From contig JAQOOI010000058.1 of NCBI GenBank assembly GCA_028554645.1, positions 186,001 to 250,000 of the forward strand: a stretch of 64,000 nt of DNA, read 5' to 3'. Shown here piece after piece: positions 25,437 to 39,551 of the stretch (positions are counted from its first letter, which is position 1; each line of letters starts with the position of its first letter). The notes under the pieces were generated by a model. It was not told the DNA's origin. It saw nothing but the letters and a program-made list of their open reading frames with translations, and did not search any database. A program made the translations under genes and the position numbers. The stretch comes from Omphalotus guepiniiformis (taxonomy: Eukaryota > Basidiomycota > Agaricomycetes > Agaricales > Omphalotaceae).

Positions 25437-26175
25437 GCTTCATCTCGCTAATTCTCCTGTGGTCTCTCTTGGTTCTTGCGTCCCACTGTGGATGGAAGCT
25501 TGTTGCCGCCAGTGGTCCATAGTAGTGTGCTCGTCTATGGCTCGTCTTTAGATGCTGCTGGCAGAAATAGTGTGAAAAGTGCTTCATGGCATATCTTCTT
25601 TTCTTAGGGAATCTCGTGCGCAGTCATTCATCCAACAGACATTCGACGCTTTCTGTATTAACATAACAGATCCACTTATGATGTATCTTATATTGCTTAA
25701 TGACCCTCAATACAACCCCTACTCATCGATTTTTGCTGAGAGCGAGTGTTATAGCTTGAGTCCTTCGAAGTCATGACAGCCTACTGGTGTAGGTTTGTGC
25801 TAGAAGTATGTAACTGGATCCGACCTTCTTTGTGTTCTATTTTCACCACATACTAGTCTGTTATTAGATTTGACGTCCTAACAGCGGCATCTTTGTAACA
25901 GTAACTCCTTCCTGTGTTTCAACATATATGGAGTTCCTTTAGATGTAGAGCGTACTCTCGAGCATAAAGAAGGATGGGAAGGCTTGTTTAAAGTTCCCAG
26001 CAAAACTTCAACCTCTCCATTGATAGTATGTATAAAGAGACGTGTAAACGAACCAATACATATAAGAGTTACAAAGGTATACATACAGAATAAAGTTACA
26101 CATATTACAACATAAGTATACTTTTGTACGCACAAAATGTACATCTACTTCACAAACAACAAATTTCACAAAGTT
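25437..26175. other. Convergent 3' region, HSP60 and ankyrin gene
   Basis: About 740 bp, AT-rich, between two stops. Short ORFs such as 25878-26144 minus are Cys/Val-rich by composition only. No gene or RNA seen. Confidence 0.5.
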
Positions 26176-29100
26176 TTACACGTAAGTCCTTCGTTTTACA
26201 CCTCGAATAACTTCTTTGATAGTCCGAAGCCATCCAACAACTTTTTCAATTTCACCTAACGCGCCGTCTTGTCTGGCCTCAATTTTGCGCAGTAACAAAC
26301 GGCGAATTGCCTTGATATCTTCGTCGTCGTTTTCAGCGAGGATGCCTCCGAAAGAGATTTTGGACGTATAGGACCGAACTGAAGAAACGGAAGAGAGAGA
26401 AGTGAAACTCGGTTTTGGGGAGAGATGGTGCGAGGATTGGTTTGAGGAATGTAGACCGCTTGAAGGGTCAGATACGGGGCGAATGAAGAGATCGTCGTCG
26501 TCGTCGAATTCATCATCCGTCACGCGAAGATCTTTCACAATCTGGATTCTGGCCTAGTTGAAAGATCGTGTCAATACCTGGTGCACGAAGAATAGCGAAC
26601 CGACAAACCTTGACGGCTCTGTCAATAATCCGTTCAGCCCTGAGAATAGAGCGGGTCGCGGAATCCATGAATTGTTTAGCCTACCAGTATATTTAGAACT
26701 GACCAAGCGCTTGCAAGTCGAGAAAAAACTCACGGAAAAAAGGCACTCCTTGATACTGACTAGATCTCGCTCCGCCGCCCCGAGGACTACATGAGATATC
26801 TGTAGCGCAGAATCAACAGGGATCTCGAGGGAGCGGTAAATATCATCCGAGTCTTCTTCGGACAGACTGGCCCGTGGTCCTTGAGTGACCTCCTTAATGA
26901 CCGCTGACTCAGCCCCAGACGTATTCGTCGATGCACCATCCGTTGCTGACTTGGCTGTACGCTTCAACCAGCTCATAAGTCTCGACGCCGAAAACGAGAC
27001 GGACTTCGTTTCGACCCCGATCTTTGATTTCTTCACCACCAAGTCATTCTTTGCAGTCTTTCCATTTGAACCCGAGAGTGATTCGGTGGATCGTGATCTT
27101 TCGGAAATACTCGAAGGTGTAGGGGGCGGGGTTCCAAACGGAGTACACACTGCAGTCATTTGAGAATCTTCCGAGTCTCTATTTGGGAGCCTCCGAGGAC
27201 TAATCGCCACCAACCCTCGATCTCTCAATTTGTTGTCTACCAACAGTGATATGCTCTCCAACAGAGAACTAGTGTCATCGACATCCACTTCCAGATCGTG
27301 TAACGCCTGCGATGTTTCTTCTGCACGCGTTCGGAAGTAGCTCAGAGTAGCGCTACTGAGCTGCTCGGTTTCGCGCAAGATCATCCCCAGGTGGTTCAAG
27401 TGATGAGAATCAGCATTATGATGTATGAAAGGAGAGGTTATACGCAAATTGTCGATGAGTTGGGGGGAAGCAGTGGCAATGTCGAAGTCAGAACAGATGA
27501 TAGAGTCCCCATCGTCATCCTGGTCACGACCAACAGAAGTGTTCCAATCAGAGAAGGATTTGAGGGAGGAGAATGAAGTGACGGGGCGAATAGTCAGGGT
27601 AGAGAAAGCAGACTCAGGTCGAAACCTTTCCGCGTCGACTCCGAAGGCTGCCCGAAACTCGGGTTGAGCAACTTCTAAAGCTGTGAATCTGAACACGGGT
27701 CAGTGAAAATACGCATAGTCCACCAAGTTGACAACTCACCCCCTCGAGTTCCGCAACTCGCGTACACTGCCAGTGGTATCACATTCAAGAAGAAATTGCA
27801 TCAATTCAAAAGAGTGACCGTGTTCGGCAGCTATGTGAATACAAGTTTCACCTTGCATATCCCTTGCTGACAGAGGGGCACGCAAATCGCGAACAAGGTG
27901 AACAATGAACTGGCACAAGGAAGACGTAGTGTCCATAGTCACTTCATCGGGATGATAAGACATCGCAATACAGTGAAGAGCGGTGTAGTGCTCTTTGACA
28001 GTGAACAACGCTATATCGGCTCCAGCACAGTAGAGTGCGTCCAAAACGTCAACACGCGGATGTGGTGCAGAAGCGCAGTAATGGATAGGGCTCCAGCCCT
28101 CCGTATCCGGACTATTTACAAGGAGAGGACATGATAAAGGATACAGGGAGGGAGGAGCCGACGGTGGAAGGGGCGGTGAAAACAGTAGGGAATGTAGAAA
28201 CTGTATGTCTGAGGACAACACAGATTGCACGATGGTTTCGGTTGCTTTCGTGAGAGTTACAGGCATAAATGTGGAAGGGGAAGGAGGCCGGAGACCACTT
28301 GACGACGATATTGAAGATATACATAATTCCAGAAGCAAGTTTGTCTCGGGAATTTCTTTGCCATGCGTAGACGACTGTAGCTGGTCTGTTAGTAGCTATT
28401 AAAACCATCAAGTTTACTCGACTTGCCTTTAATTCACGCAAACGATGTCGCCGTAAAATAGACTCGCAGAGATATAGTATTTGAGGGTGTTGAAGCGCGT
28501 ACTGAATGGACGTCCGATGATTTCTATCCCGAAAATCAGGCCTAGCGCCGTGAAGAAGCTTGCGGAATTATGAGCGAGCAGTTCTATTGCTAGCATTAAA
28601 AGCAACATACCAGCATCTGTACTATTTCCATACTGCCATCTCGAGCCGCGTCTATAAGGAGTTCCGATCGTGAGTAATTGGATACACTATGAGACAGTTG
28701 CACTCACACATCAAGGGAGTTGCACCGTGCATATCCATGCAGTTCACAGAGACTGTACCCAAACTCTCGTCGAGGAGAACACGGACCGCGTCCGGCATAT
28801 CCAACCAAGCTGCCATCTCCAACGGTGTAGCATCATTGAAAGCACTTTGCGGCGCGTTCAGTGTTGACAGGGATATATTGGGCTGCATGAGCAGAATCTC
28901 AATAGCCTTCAATCGGCGCTCCGTCATGAATGAGGGTCCATGCGATACTTTCACATCATTCCAACTGAACAACACCCAAACGTGAATACTTCGAATGCAA
29001 GACGCGTTAAAATGCAGACTCACTGTTCCCCTGCTATTGCACACATCAACGCGGTCCTTCCTGACGCGTCAAACGCGTTGACATTTGCGCCAGAATCTAT

Positions 29101-29193
29101 TGCTCCTTGGACACCTTCGTCATCTCCCACCAAAGCAAAGGATTGTAAACCAAAGTTATCCAAGGAACGAGCCGAAGTCGATTGTTTCGTCAT
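26176..29193 (-). CDS. Ankyrin-repeat protein with Ser-rich, helical C-terminal half
   Basis: Start at 29193 (MTKQSTSARSLDNFGLQSF). Ankyrin units follow at once: GVQGAIDSGANVNAFDASGR with TALMCAIAGE, then ATPLEMAAWLDMPDAVRVLL, DGSMEIVQMLLLHGARPDFR, SPIHYCASAPHPRVDVLDAL, HYTALHCIAMSYHPDEV and ETCIHIAAEHGHSFELMQFL. The C-terminal half has helical segments (SATLSYFRTRAEETSQALHD), a basic Ser-rich part (SFSASRLMSWLKRTAKSA), and a coiled-coil-like end (AKQFMDSATRSILRAERIID, then DIKAIRRLLLRKIEARQDGA). At least seven exons. No DNA-binding or catalytic domain is visible, so the gene is described only as an ankyrin scaffold; related fungal proteins are mostly uncharacterised. Confidence 0.82.
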
Positions 29194-30674
29194 GAGTAAA
29201 GACAGATGTCAAGTCGCGAGAATTATACAAGGTGAGGAAAGCAAAGAGTGTAGAAAGACAGATAAAACACAAGAGAGCTTCCCAGAAACCACAAGAAACC
29301 ACAGTGTTGAAGAGAATACCAGAAAAGAGATTGAGTCTTGAGTTCCTTCAAAGGATACGATAAACAGAACCTCCGTTTACCCAAATCCCTATATATGCGG
29401 GCATTTGGACGGACGGGGGAAGAACTGCAACGAGGCATAAATACATAACGTCGAATGCTCATCAGAAAACGAACCCTGAGGTAAGATGGTGCTTACCTGT
29501 GACCTGGTGTGGGCGCGACATACTTAATTCCGACACCGCACGTCTATAGCTAGCCGTTGCCTCGAGGCTTCCTTCACCCATTGATGGAAATGACCCAGTC
29601 TAGGACTGTCGGCTCACTCAAACGGACAGTCGCGTATAACAGCGTATAACCGCATACAATTCAACGGAATAAAATAGTCGTTTATTTCGGAGCAGCTATG
29701 TGACGGAAATGGCTTGAACACGAGGCTAGTTGAAGAATATACCCGGTCCGGTGACGACTTGAGAAGTAAGGTTTGGAGACAAATGGTTCTCAATTTCGTG
29801 GATTCCTTTGCAGTCTTGAATTTCAGCGTAATATCAGCTGGGCGTGATTGTTGATAAATCGCCCGTGCTAGAAGTCAAACCTTCAGTGATAGCTGGAAGG
29901 CATCGCGAAACCAACCTTCAAGAATGTGATTGGGAATTCTCAACGTTGTGTGACAAGGGCGTGCAGGGGCGTAATTTTTTTGAGCATGCTGTCCAGAAAA
30001 CGGCTGTGAAATGGTGAAATTTCTGTGAGGAAGTTTTCTGCGGGTTGCACGGAGATAAATAATGCATTTACAAGTTTCAGACTGGCAAGAATTTCGAGGA
30101 AGACTTACCTTACCTAAACACAAATCATCAAACAAATTTCCTCATTCGTAGACCGTCGAATTCGAAGCAACCATCGAACAGCAGAATTAACCAATTGGAA
30201 CAGCTATCGTGTTAGCAGATTCTGTACACCAGTTAATTTCGAAGTTCGAGGTGCAATTCCGGATCCGAACACTGGTGAACTTGGAACTCTGGGCTCGGAA
30301 TATAGATATCAAGGATGTCATAACCTACAAATATTTTATTGCATGCATGCAGTTGGATTGGGGTTGGGGCTGTGTACAGTAATGCGATCGTGCTAAAGGA
30401 AAGAGACAAACAAGAGATTCGAAAATACTGGATAGCGTGTTATGGAAATGATAGTAATATAAAAATGGTGAAAGGACTACGAGACGATGCGACAATGCGA
30501 TAATGGGATTCGACGAGGATGAACCCATTCAATATTCTATACATGTACTCCGAGAATTTCGCGTACTTTCCAATGGCTTTACAAGAATGCGTCCCTTGAT
30601 AGAGTACCCTGGTTTATGAAATGTATATCAGTAATTGCGAACCTCCGTGTAAAGATGTCAATGGAAGCGACGGA
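29194..30674. other. Intergenic stretch upstream of the ankyrin gene
   Basis: About 1.5 kb between the ankyrin start and the MEX67 end, both on the minus strand. Contains a TATATA-like site near 29387. No long ORF with recognisable content on either strand; 29875-30135 minus is unsupported. Confidence 0.45.
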
Positions 30675-33108
30675 TCACCACCTCGGAATCAACACGAGGA
30701 CGGGATCCGTAAACAACAGGCGTAATAGCAAGCGAGCAGTGCACAAACACTGAAGCTGGCCCGAAAGGAAACTGTGATAAACACATACCTTCACTTCATT
30801 GAAATTATTCACAGCTTTCTCAAAGTCCCAACCATTGCTCGTTAGGCAGTCAATCGCAAATTGCACGTTCAATCCAGTGCGTGCACAAACTTGCACAACA
30901 AGCGATCGCTGAGGCTCGGGCTAAAGGAACAGCATGATGAGCGGACCTGATGCATAGCATCTCGGAGATTGACAACTCACTATCGAATTAAGAACGGCCT
31001 GCTGTTCTGGCGTCAACTTTGACAAAACATTGACGGACGCATCTTTTGGTAGCTGACGGGGAGGCAATTTGTCGGGCTGAACCACCATCGGACCTGGTCT
31101 CCAGGCTTCAAAGCTGGAGTAAGCTCGTATCGTCCACTGGTCGGAAATGATGACAACGTCCCAGCCACTCAGTTTCGCCCGAGAAGCCTCATGAGTGAGA
31201 AAAGATTCAGTATCACAGAACACGACTAGAAGACTCACCGAGAACCGTCGGGTGCAGGTATCAAGATGAACGTCCTATCGAATGATCGCAATCCTTCCGA
31301 AGGTACTAATGATAGAATTTAGCGACCTTGATTCAAACAAAATATTGCAAAATACGCACATTCGGTAAACTCTCCATGTACAACCACTAGTAAACCCATC
31401 ATTCCCGCATGAACTACCGGGAAACAATCCACGCAGAATTTCTCTGGTGGGCCAGAGATATCGTGCTTCGTCTTTGGCAGTGCCTCAACGGCCTTCGCGA
31501 TTGCTGGGCCCCCGGAGAGCAGACGCTGAACCTGTTTGTCAGGTGACTGCGCGAGTCGCAGGAGATTCCGTGAGCCGGCTGCGCCAATTGAGAGCCAAGG
31601 TGCCCATTCAAGCTTTTTCTGATTCGGAAGCTTATGTTGTAGGCCCTGTATTCTGGCTCGCTCGGGGATAGAGGTATTACATGAATAGGAAAAGGTAGCC
31701 GCAGCATCGTACACATCTTGAAGTGCAGCTCGCTGAGTATCAAAAGCAGAGAAAAACCTGTACTACCAGTCAGTCAAGGTAAAATACTGAGATACCCACC
31801 ACGTACCGTGAAAGGAAAGTGCTGAGCAACGAGCCGTCCACGCCTACTATGAAAGATGCCCCCATTTCTACTGGGAAGGTCGTTGCGGACGGTTTTTCTA
31901 CCGTACCGCTCGGTATCGGCGTTTGCGAGACATCAAACGAAATTTGAGCTATTGTCTGTCCATCAAGCATCGCAAGCGAAGGAAAGCGCCGCGAGACCTC
32001 ACTTACAAAAGAGTTATGAACTGCTTTCCAGTGCAACAGGTAAAGACCTACATTTTGAACTTCTCGGCATCCTTCTTCATTGCATCTTCCCTCAATGGAT
32101 TCCCTGACAAGATCAGCTCCCTTAGAGCAACGAGCTTGTCCTTCTTCCCTGACATAAAGTCCATGTCCCTGTACGTCTTGAAGTCATTGTCTTGCAGTGA
32201 TAGGTTGGCCAGCTGCGGAAGGTAATGACCGAGAAGAGACAGGTGCTGGCCTTGAAGTCGGTTTCTAGATAAGTCTAGAGATTGCACCTGGTATAATACG
32301 ATATGAGCACACGAGTCAATGATGAGATTCGAGAATATCACCTCAGGCTTCAATTGGCTTGCAAGTTTGAATAATACTGCTGCATCACGAGCATTGCCGC
32401 CATACCCGGGAGGCATGAGATTATACTTCTTGACAATTTCATCCTCGATCATATTCTATCCAGATAATAGTATTACAAAAAGCACTACGTAGCATAATGC
32501 CAAGCAGAACTCACACTGAGATCCAACAATCTTATTTCAGGATTCCATCGTTTCTGGACCAACTTTCTCCATGGCTCGACGCTGTTCTTGAGCGTTGCTC
32601 CACGCTGGTGTACCGGTATTAGTGAGGGACCAGTGGAAGGGCCGGGACCAGCATTTCGACGGAGGCGACCAAGAGCAGTAGGACGTGATGCGCCACGAAT
32701 AGACAACGGGTCTGATGATCCAGGTTGCGAAGTATTGGAGCGAGCAACGAGCTGAGAGTGTGAGATCAGAGTGGTGCGTAAGTTGTCTGTTTGCAGCAGG
32801 ATGGAATGATAAACACGGGAAGGACCAGGAATTCAATGCGCGTGACGACGACTTGAACTCGAGCCCTGGAGTTTCAAAGAAGAGTTAATAACAATGACAA
32901 TTACCGATCTACTGGGACCCTGATCCTTAAAAGCATCTATTGCACGAGGTCGATGAGCACGAAACTTCGACGCTCCTTTGCGGCCTCCAGGCTTGTCGGT
33001 GGCATCCCGCATCTTGCTGTCTCGGTCTCGGTCGATAAGACCGGCTTTGCGAAGAGCATTGGAAGCCAATGTCCTCGAGCCTGGAGCAGGTGTAGGACTT
33101 GAGAACAT
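30675..33108 (-). CDS. MEX67: MEX67/NXF-like mRNA export receptor
   Basis: Shuttles bulk mRNA through the nuclear pore. Start at 33108 ([20 protein letters not shown]), followed by a basic N-terminal part with [18 protein letters not shown]. The leucine-rich repeat region shows [35 protein letters not shown] and [20 protein letters not shown]. The NTF2-like part begins with [19 protein letters not shown] and includes [20 protein letters not shown] and [15 protein letters not shown] sequence. The C-terminal UBA-like (TAP-C) domain is clear: [12 protein letters not shown] joined to [20 protein letters not shown] and [20 protein letters not shown]. About eight introns. The last few codons after FNEVK depend on an unresolved splice, so the 3' boundary is approximate. 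Confidence 0.9.
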
Positions 33109-33531
33109 GTCACAAGAGAAAAACACTGGCTGGTTCAACGTTAATGAGCCAGAAAGGTGGTGGTTGCAATTTAAGATTGCCTGGGCCTCCGTTAAGGCCG
33201 GCCCCGAAAAAGCGATGTCACACCTTCCCACGATGAGCCTCCCTTTCTTAGCGATATTAGGGTTATCTCTAGGGTTAAAGCCACGTTTTACCGGCGCTTT
33301 TGCGATCTGAGTCAATCCTACTAACTTGACTCAACTCGTCCGGATGATGCTCTGGGCTAGTTGACGAGCGACGCAAGGCTGAGCGAATGCAGTTGGCTGT
33401 ACTTGAATATAAGTCACCTATGCCTGCTATTTACAGTAGAATTATCCAAGTATGTACATCGTTTGCAAATTAGATATTGATTAAGTATATGCAAGGCCCT
33501 ACTATACAACAACACTCAAATATGTACACCT
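33109..33531. other. Gap between MEX67 start and halogenase end
   Basis: About 420 bp on the minus-strand side: MEX67 promoter/leader (an in-frame extension of the first exon runs upstream to 33315 without homology) and halogenase 3' UTR. Nothing else seen. Confidence 0.45.
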
Positions 33532-35677
<2,146 letters not shown>

Positions 35678-35726
35678 GGTGTAGGAAGTAGAAAGGTAAT
35701 CTTGCTGTTGTCAAGTACCAGCCTCC

Positions 35727-35734
35727 CTTATATA
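35727..35734 (-). promoter_or_regulatory. TATA box of the halogenase gene
   Basis: TATATAAG on the minus strand, about 50 nt before the ATG at 35677, implying a very short leader. Confidence 0.5.
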
Positions 35735-35796
35735 CGGCTCTTGACATACAAAAATAACAGACCTGGGGCTGGAACTAAGAACGCGGAGTTCATCCA

Positions 35797-36619
35797 CTAC
35801 CAGTCTCCGCATCGTATGATTAGAGATTGAGTCACGATTGCTAGCCTAAATGGAGGACGTGGAATCATTCTAATAAAATTCAGGCTGTGTCGCGGGTTGT
35901 TCACTTCCTGAAAATATTCTGAAGAAGTTACGCGGGTTAGTCTTTGAAAGCGGGCTAGTGGACCATAGCTCACCGGTGAGCTTATCGAACAACATTCCAA
36001 TCCCAGAGAGGAATAAAGAGATACGTTACTCTTTACTATTTGCTGACCCAACTTAGAAAGGCGTTGAGTAGATGTATTGCACACGAGCCAACTATCGCCC
36101 AAAGTGGTCAAAACACTATGACGAACGAAAAACATGCTTTAGACGCAAGTAACACATCTTCGGCATGATTACTGACCTAAGACCTTAAGAGAAGGGTCAG
36201 ATGGCTCAGATAGTTCGGTTTTACCGTTCCGGAGCAGAAACAACTCAAACAAACTACCGGTGATAAAGATTGATACAAGCGTTTCAACCTACTTTGCGGA
36301 GTACCATTCAGGTCTACAATCGCCGCTGCAGCAATCAGTGCCAGTGAACGAGCTGAGGGAAAGATCGAAAATTGATGAGATGGAAAAGCATGGTTGGTAA
36401 GTTCCTGTTCAGAAAAGTATGGAGATCTAAGCTCAAAATGATCAGTTCCGTAGCGCAAAATGAATTCCAGCATTTCCGAGATCTCTTCGTCATAGGAATG
36501 AAGGAGGCTTTCCGTATGTCTGCTTGATCCGTAGTATAAATCGTTATCATTGCAACTGGGGATGAAAGCGGCGAAAGCCTAGTTTGTTGACTTGTTGAAT
36601 CCACATAGCCTAGCACCAT
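35797..36619 (-). pseudogene. Gene fragment, possibly of a beta-lactamase-like hydrolase
   Basis: An exon-like stretch behind an acceptor near 36580 reads FIPSCNDNDLYYGSSRHTES, then SYDEEISEMLEFILRYGTDH and FPSARSLALIAAAAIVDLNG, followed by a possible intron and LFELFLLRNGKTELSEPSDP. ARSLALIAAAIV resembles the segment after the second domain in fungal beta-lactamase/transesterase-like proteins, but the S-x-x-K and Y-x-N motifs are absent. Neither a start nor a full-length frame could be built, and the downstream part (35797-36135) has stops in the matching frame. A relic or a poorly resolved small gene is possible; the family is a guess. Confidence 0.3.
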
Positions 36620-37750
36620 TTACGCGTTCCAAACGGACGTTAGTCTAACTAGTGACATAGATGAGAAATGAAGATCTTACGGAAACAATTATGCGCTAGT
36701 TGGAATATTCAACGGGTCAAGTAGACGCGTCCCGGTTTTCATTTTTTCGTCTTGCCCAGAACGAAATTGAAGTGTCCTTCACCAGTAGCGCGAGATTGTA
36801 ATTGCTCGCAAGTAGCATGCTGATTGACAGTTACGTTGTGCCAGGTCCATGGGCAGCTCTAGTGTGTTCGAGTGTGTTGCATAAGGTTGTGTAGTGTAGC
36901 TGCAACTTGCGCCAGACTCGATTCGCCACACGAGTGTCACGGTCCTCATGACTATTGGGGGTTCACTGCGACAGCCCTCACCCAACTCTATTGACGAGCC
37001 TGCACATCCCAAAAAGCACCGACACTAGGAGCCGTCTTCGATGTTCATCCACACGAACTGACACCCATGCTGACTTGAGAGTGACAGAATGACTGGGCCA
37101 TGACCGACTCTGCCGTCAAGGTGTGGGCGGTATCGAAATCGGATACCTCATCTCATTTGAACTGTTTCGAGATGAAATAGAGATAATTTGCCACGATTGC
37201 GAAGGAAAACAGAGTTTGATCAACCTGAGCAGATGGAAGTTCATCACAAAGGAACCGCATCACACCATGCACATTACAATTTCAAGCTGTGGTCTCCCGT
37301 GAAGTTATGTAGAGCATGTGTGAGTTACAGATTGCCAGTAGTACAAATACATGTGTGAAGTAAATACGGCATTGAATGGATAATGATAGTTGGCTTGAAC
37401 AATAGGTACACTAGATACATAATGGCTTTTGTTGCAACAGATCTACAAGTACAAGTGAAATGTAATGAAGGTTATATAGGTGGCAAGTATATAGGTATTG
37501 TATGAATATGTGCGAGAATCCGAGATGTGAGGACTTTGTATGTTATAGAGATGTTGTACTAAGCAAGCAAGACGAAGATCTAAACTGCCGAAAAGAAAGG
37601 GGGAACAAACTGCGAGTAGCACCATTATACACCCTATGTAGAGTATGCGAAGTGGAGAGAAACACATAGTCTTGAAACACATAGTCTTTCTGATTCCAAG
37701 GAGAAACAGATACACACTCCCCAAGGTCGGAATGACGAACAAACGAAGAA
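36620..37750. other. Intergenic stretch between fragment and SPT2
   Basis: About 1.1 kb with no supported gene. Includes the SPT2 3' UTR on the right. Minus ORFs at 36779-37012 and 37443-37754 lack motifs; the latter is partly SPT2 downstream sequence. Confidence 0.45.
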
Positions 37751-39271
37751 TCATGGACGCGACGACAGCCTGCGCCTCTTTTTCTCTTCTTCGTGACGTC
37801 TCTCAGCTTCCTGTGCTTCCATGTCTTCCCGTTTGGCAAGGCGAGCACTAGAGTGAGTGAATCAGCATCCAACTCGACATCTACTTCCACAGACACTGAC
37901 CTCATTTTCTCTTCTCGCTCAAGAGCTCTGGCATCGGCCTCCATATCCTCGTCGTCACTGAAGACATCCATCTTGACATAATCGCTCCGCTTTTTACCCA
38001 TGAGACCCCAGATAAGACCACTAACATCCAACCTCTCCCCATCCTCCTCTTCGTCGTCGTCATCGAGTTCTTCCGATCTCGCTCGTTTCTTCGAATACGG
38101 AGATTCCGACCTACTCAAGGAACGAGCTCGTTTCTTTGGTAACGCGGAAGAGGGGCGGGAGGAAGCAGAATTAGAGGTCTTCGGTTTCGAGGTCGCTTTA
38201 GAGCTTGCGGCTTTCTCAGACCTCTCGACGGGTCGTGCAACGGGTCTCGTTGTCGATGACTTGGGTATGGGTTTTGAACTAGCGGTATTCAACGGTCTAG
38301 AAGGTGCTGCTTTCTTCGAAGAACCGGGAACGGTCGGTGTAGAGCCATGTCCACTACTTCCCTCTGGAGAGAATTTCACGAAATTCAAAGCTATTGGTGA
38401 CGAAGAGTACAAAACACTCACGCAACGCCGGGGTCGATGATTTAGGAGTATTAGCACCAGACGTAGGAGCTGCAGAGCCGGGCCGAGATTTATCCTTCTT
38501 CTTACCGGATCCGAACCAGTCATTGAACGCAAGGGCCTCGTCCCCATCTAAAGTCTTATGTTCCCGAGCTTTCGCTCGGTCCTGCAAAATTTCATCGATA
38601 GTCCTGGTATCTCGTTTGACGGTATTGAGCTTCGTCAACGTATTAGGCATGGCAGCAAGCCGTTCTTTCACCGACTGAGAACCAGAGCCTGTCGAGACCT
38701 GAGGGCCACTCGTAGTAAGATCGACGGCACCACCTGGAAGACGTCGACCTGGTTTATGGTATGACCCAGTCGTCGTCGAGCGTTTAGCAGTAGTAAAAGT
38801 CCGCCGAAGCTCAGCTTGAAGTTTCCTCTCTCGTAGCTCTTCTCTAGTGAGAGGCTCCGATCTAGGGCCGTCGTCGTTGTCGTCCTCAGAGGGCGGTTTG
38901 CGTCGACGAGCTTCTTCACGATGCTGTGAAGAAGAAGAAGAAGGCCACTTGGGTGCGCCATCTGATTTTCCCTTCTTGGGACCATAGAGGAGAGCATTTC
39001 GATGCTCTTCCTCTCGCCGTTGGCGCTCAGCCTCCAAAGCCTTTCTTTCAGCCTCTTTCCGCTGTTTCCGCTCCTCCTCACGCTTCAACTCCTCAAAGTG
39101 TCTAGCTCGCATTTTAGCCGCATTCTCTCTATCCTTCTTGTCTTGTTCCTCCTGCTTCTTCCGCTTTAGCTCCTCTTTGCGCTGGCGCTCGGCGAGCTGT
39201 ACATCGACGGCGCTCTGCCGTTCTTGAGTTTGCGTGGCGCTGAGAGCCATAAGAGAGGCGAAGCTGGTCAT
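37751..39271 (-). CDS. SPT2: SPT2 chromatin protein, three exons
   Basis: Histone H3-H4 chaperone acting behind RNA polymerase II. Start at 39271 (MTSFASLMALSATQTQERQS); an upstream in-frame extension to 39382 is hydrophobic and unlike the family. Exon 1 (39271-38422) is a long charged helix (RQRKEELKRKKQEEQDKKDR), then basic/Ser-rich linkers. Exon 2 (from about 38392) is Ser/Pro/Lys-rich and enters the conserved C-terminal domain with DVSGLIWGLMGKKRSDYVKM and VFSDDEDMEADARALEREEK. The third exon completes it as SARLAKREDMEAQEAERR and a basic tail (KKRRRLSSRP, stop at 37751). The terminal part is the H3-H4 binding region in characterised members. A TATAAAG on the minus strand at 39368-39374 may be its TATA box. 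Confidence 0.87.
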
Positions 39272-39551
39272 AATTGCGACCACAAGCAGAGAAGCGGGCA
39301 GGTATCGACAAAGGTATAGCAAAAAGTAAGATGAAAGGATGAAGAACAGCTGTCGTGTTCGCTGTCCCTTTATAAGTACCACTGGCAGTGCCTGTTTACA
39401 ATTGCTGACAAAGCCGGCATCAGTCCTGGCAGGACAATGGAATTTTGGGTATTGTGACTGAACAGTGAACGAAATACTCTTCTAAAGTAATGGTTATCCT
39501 GCTTATAACTATTTTTTGTACCACAGATCGCTGCAAATATAAAATTTAAAA

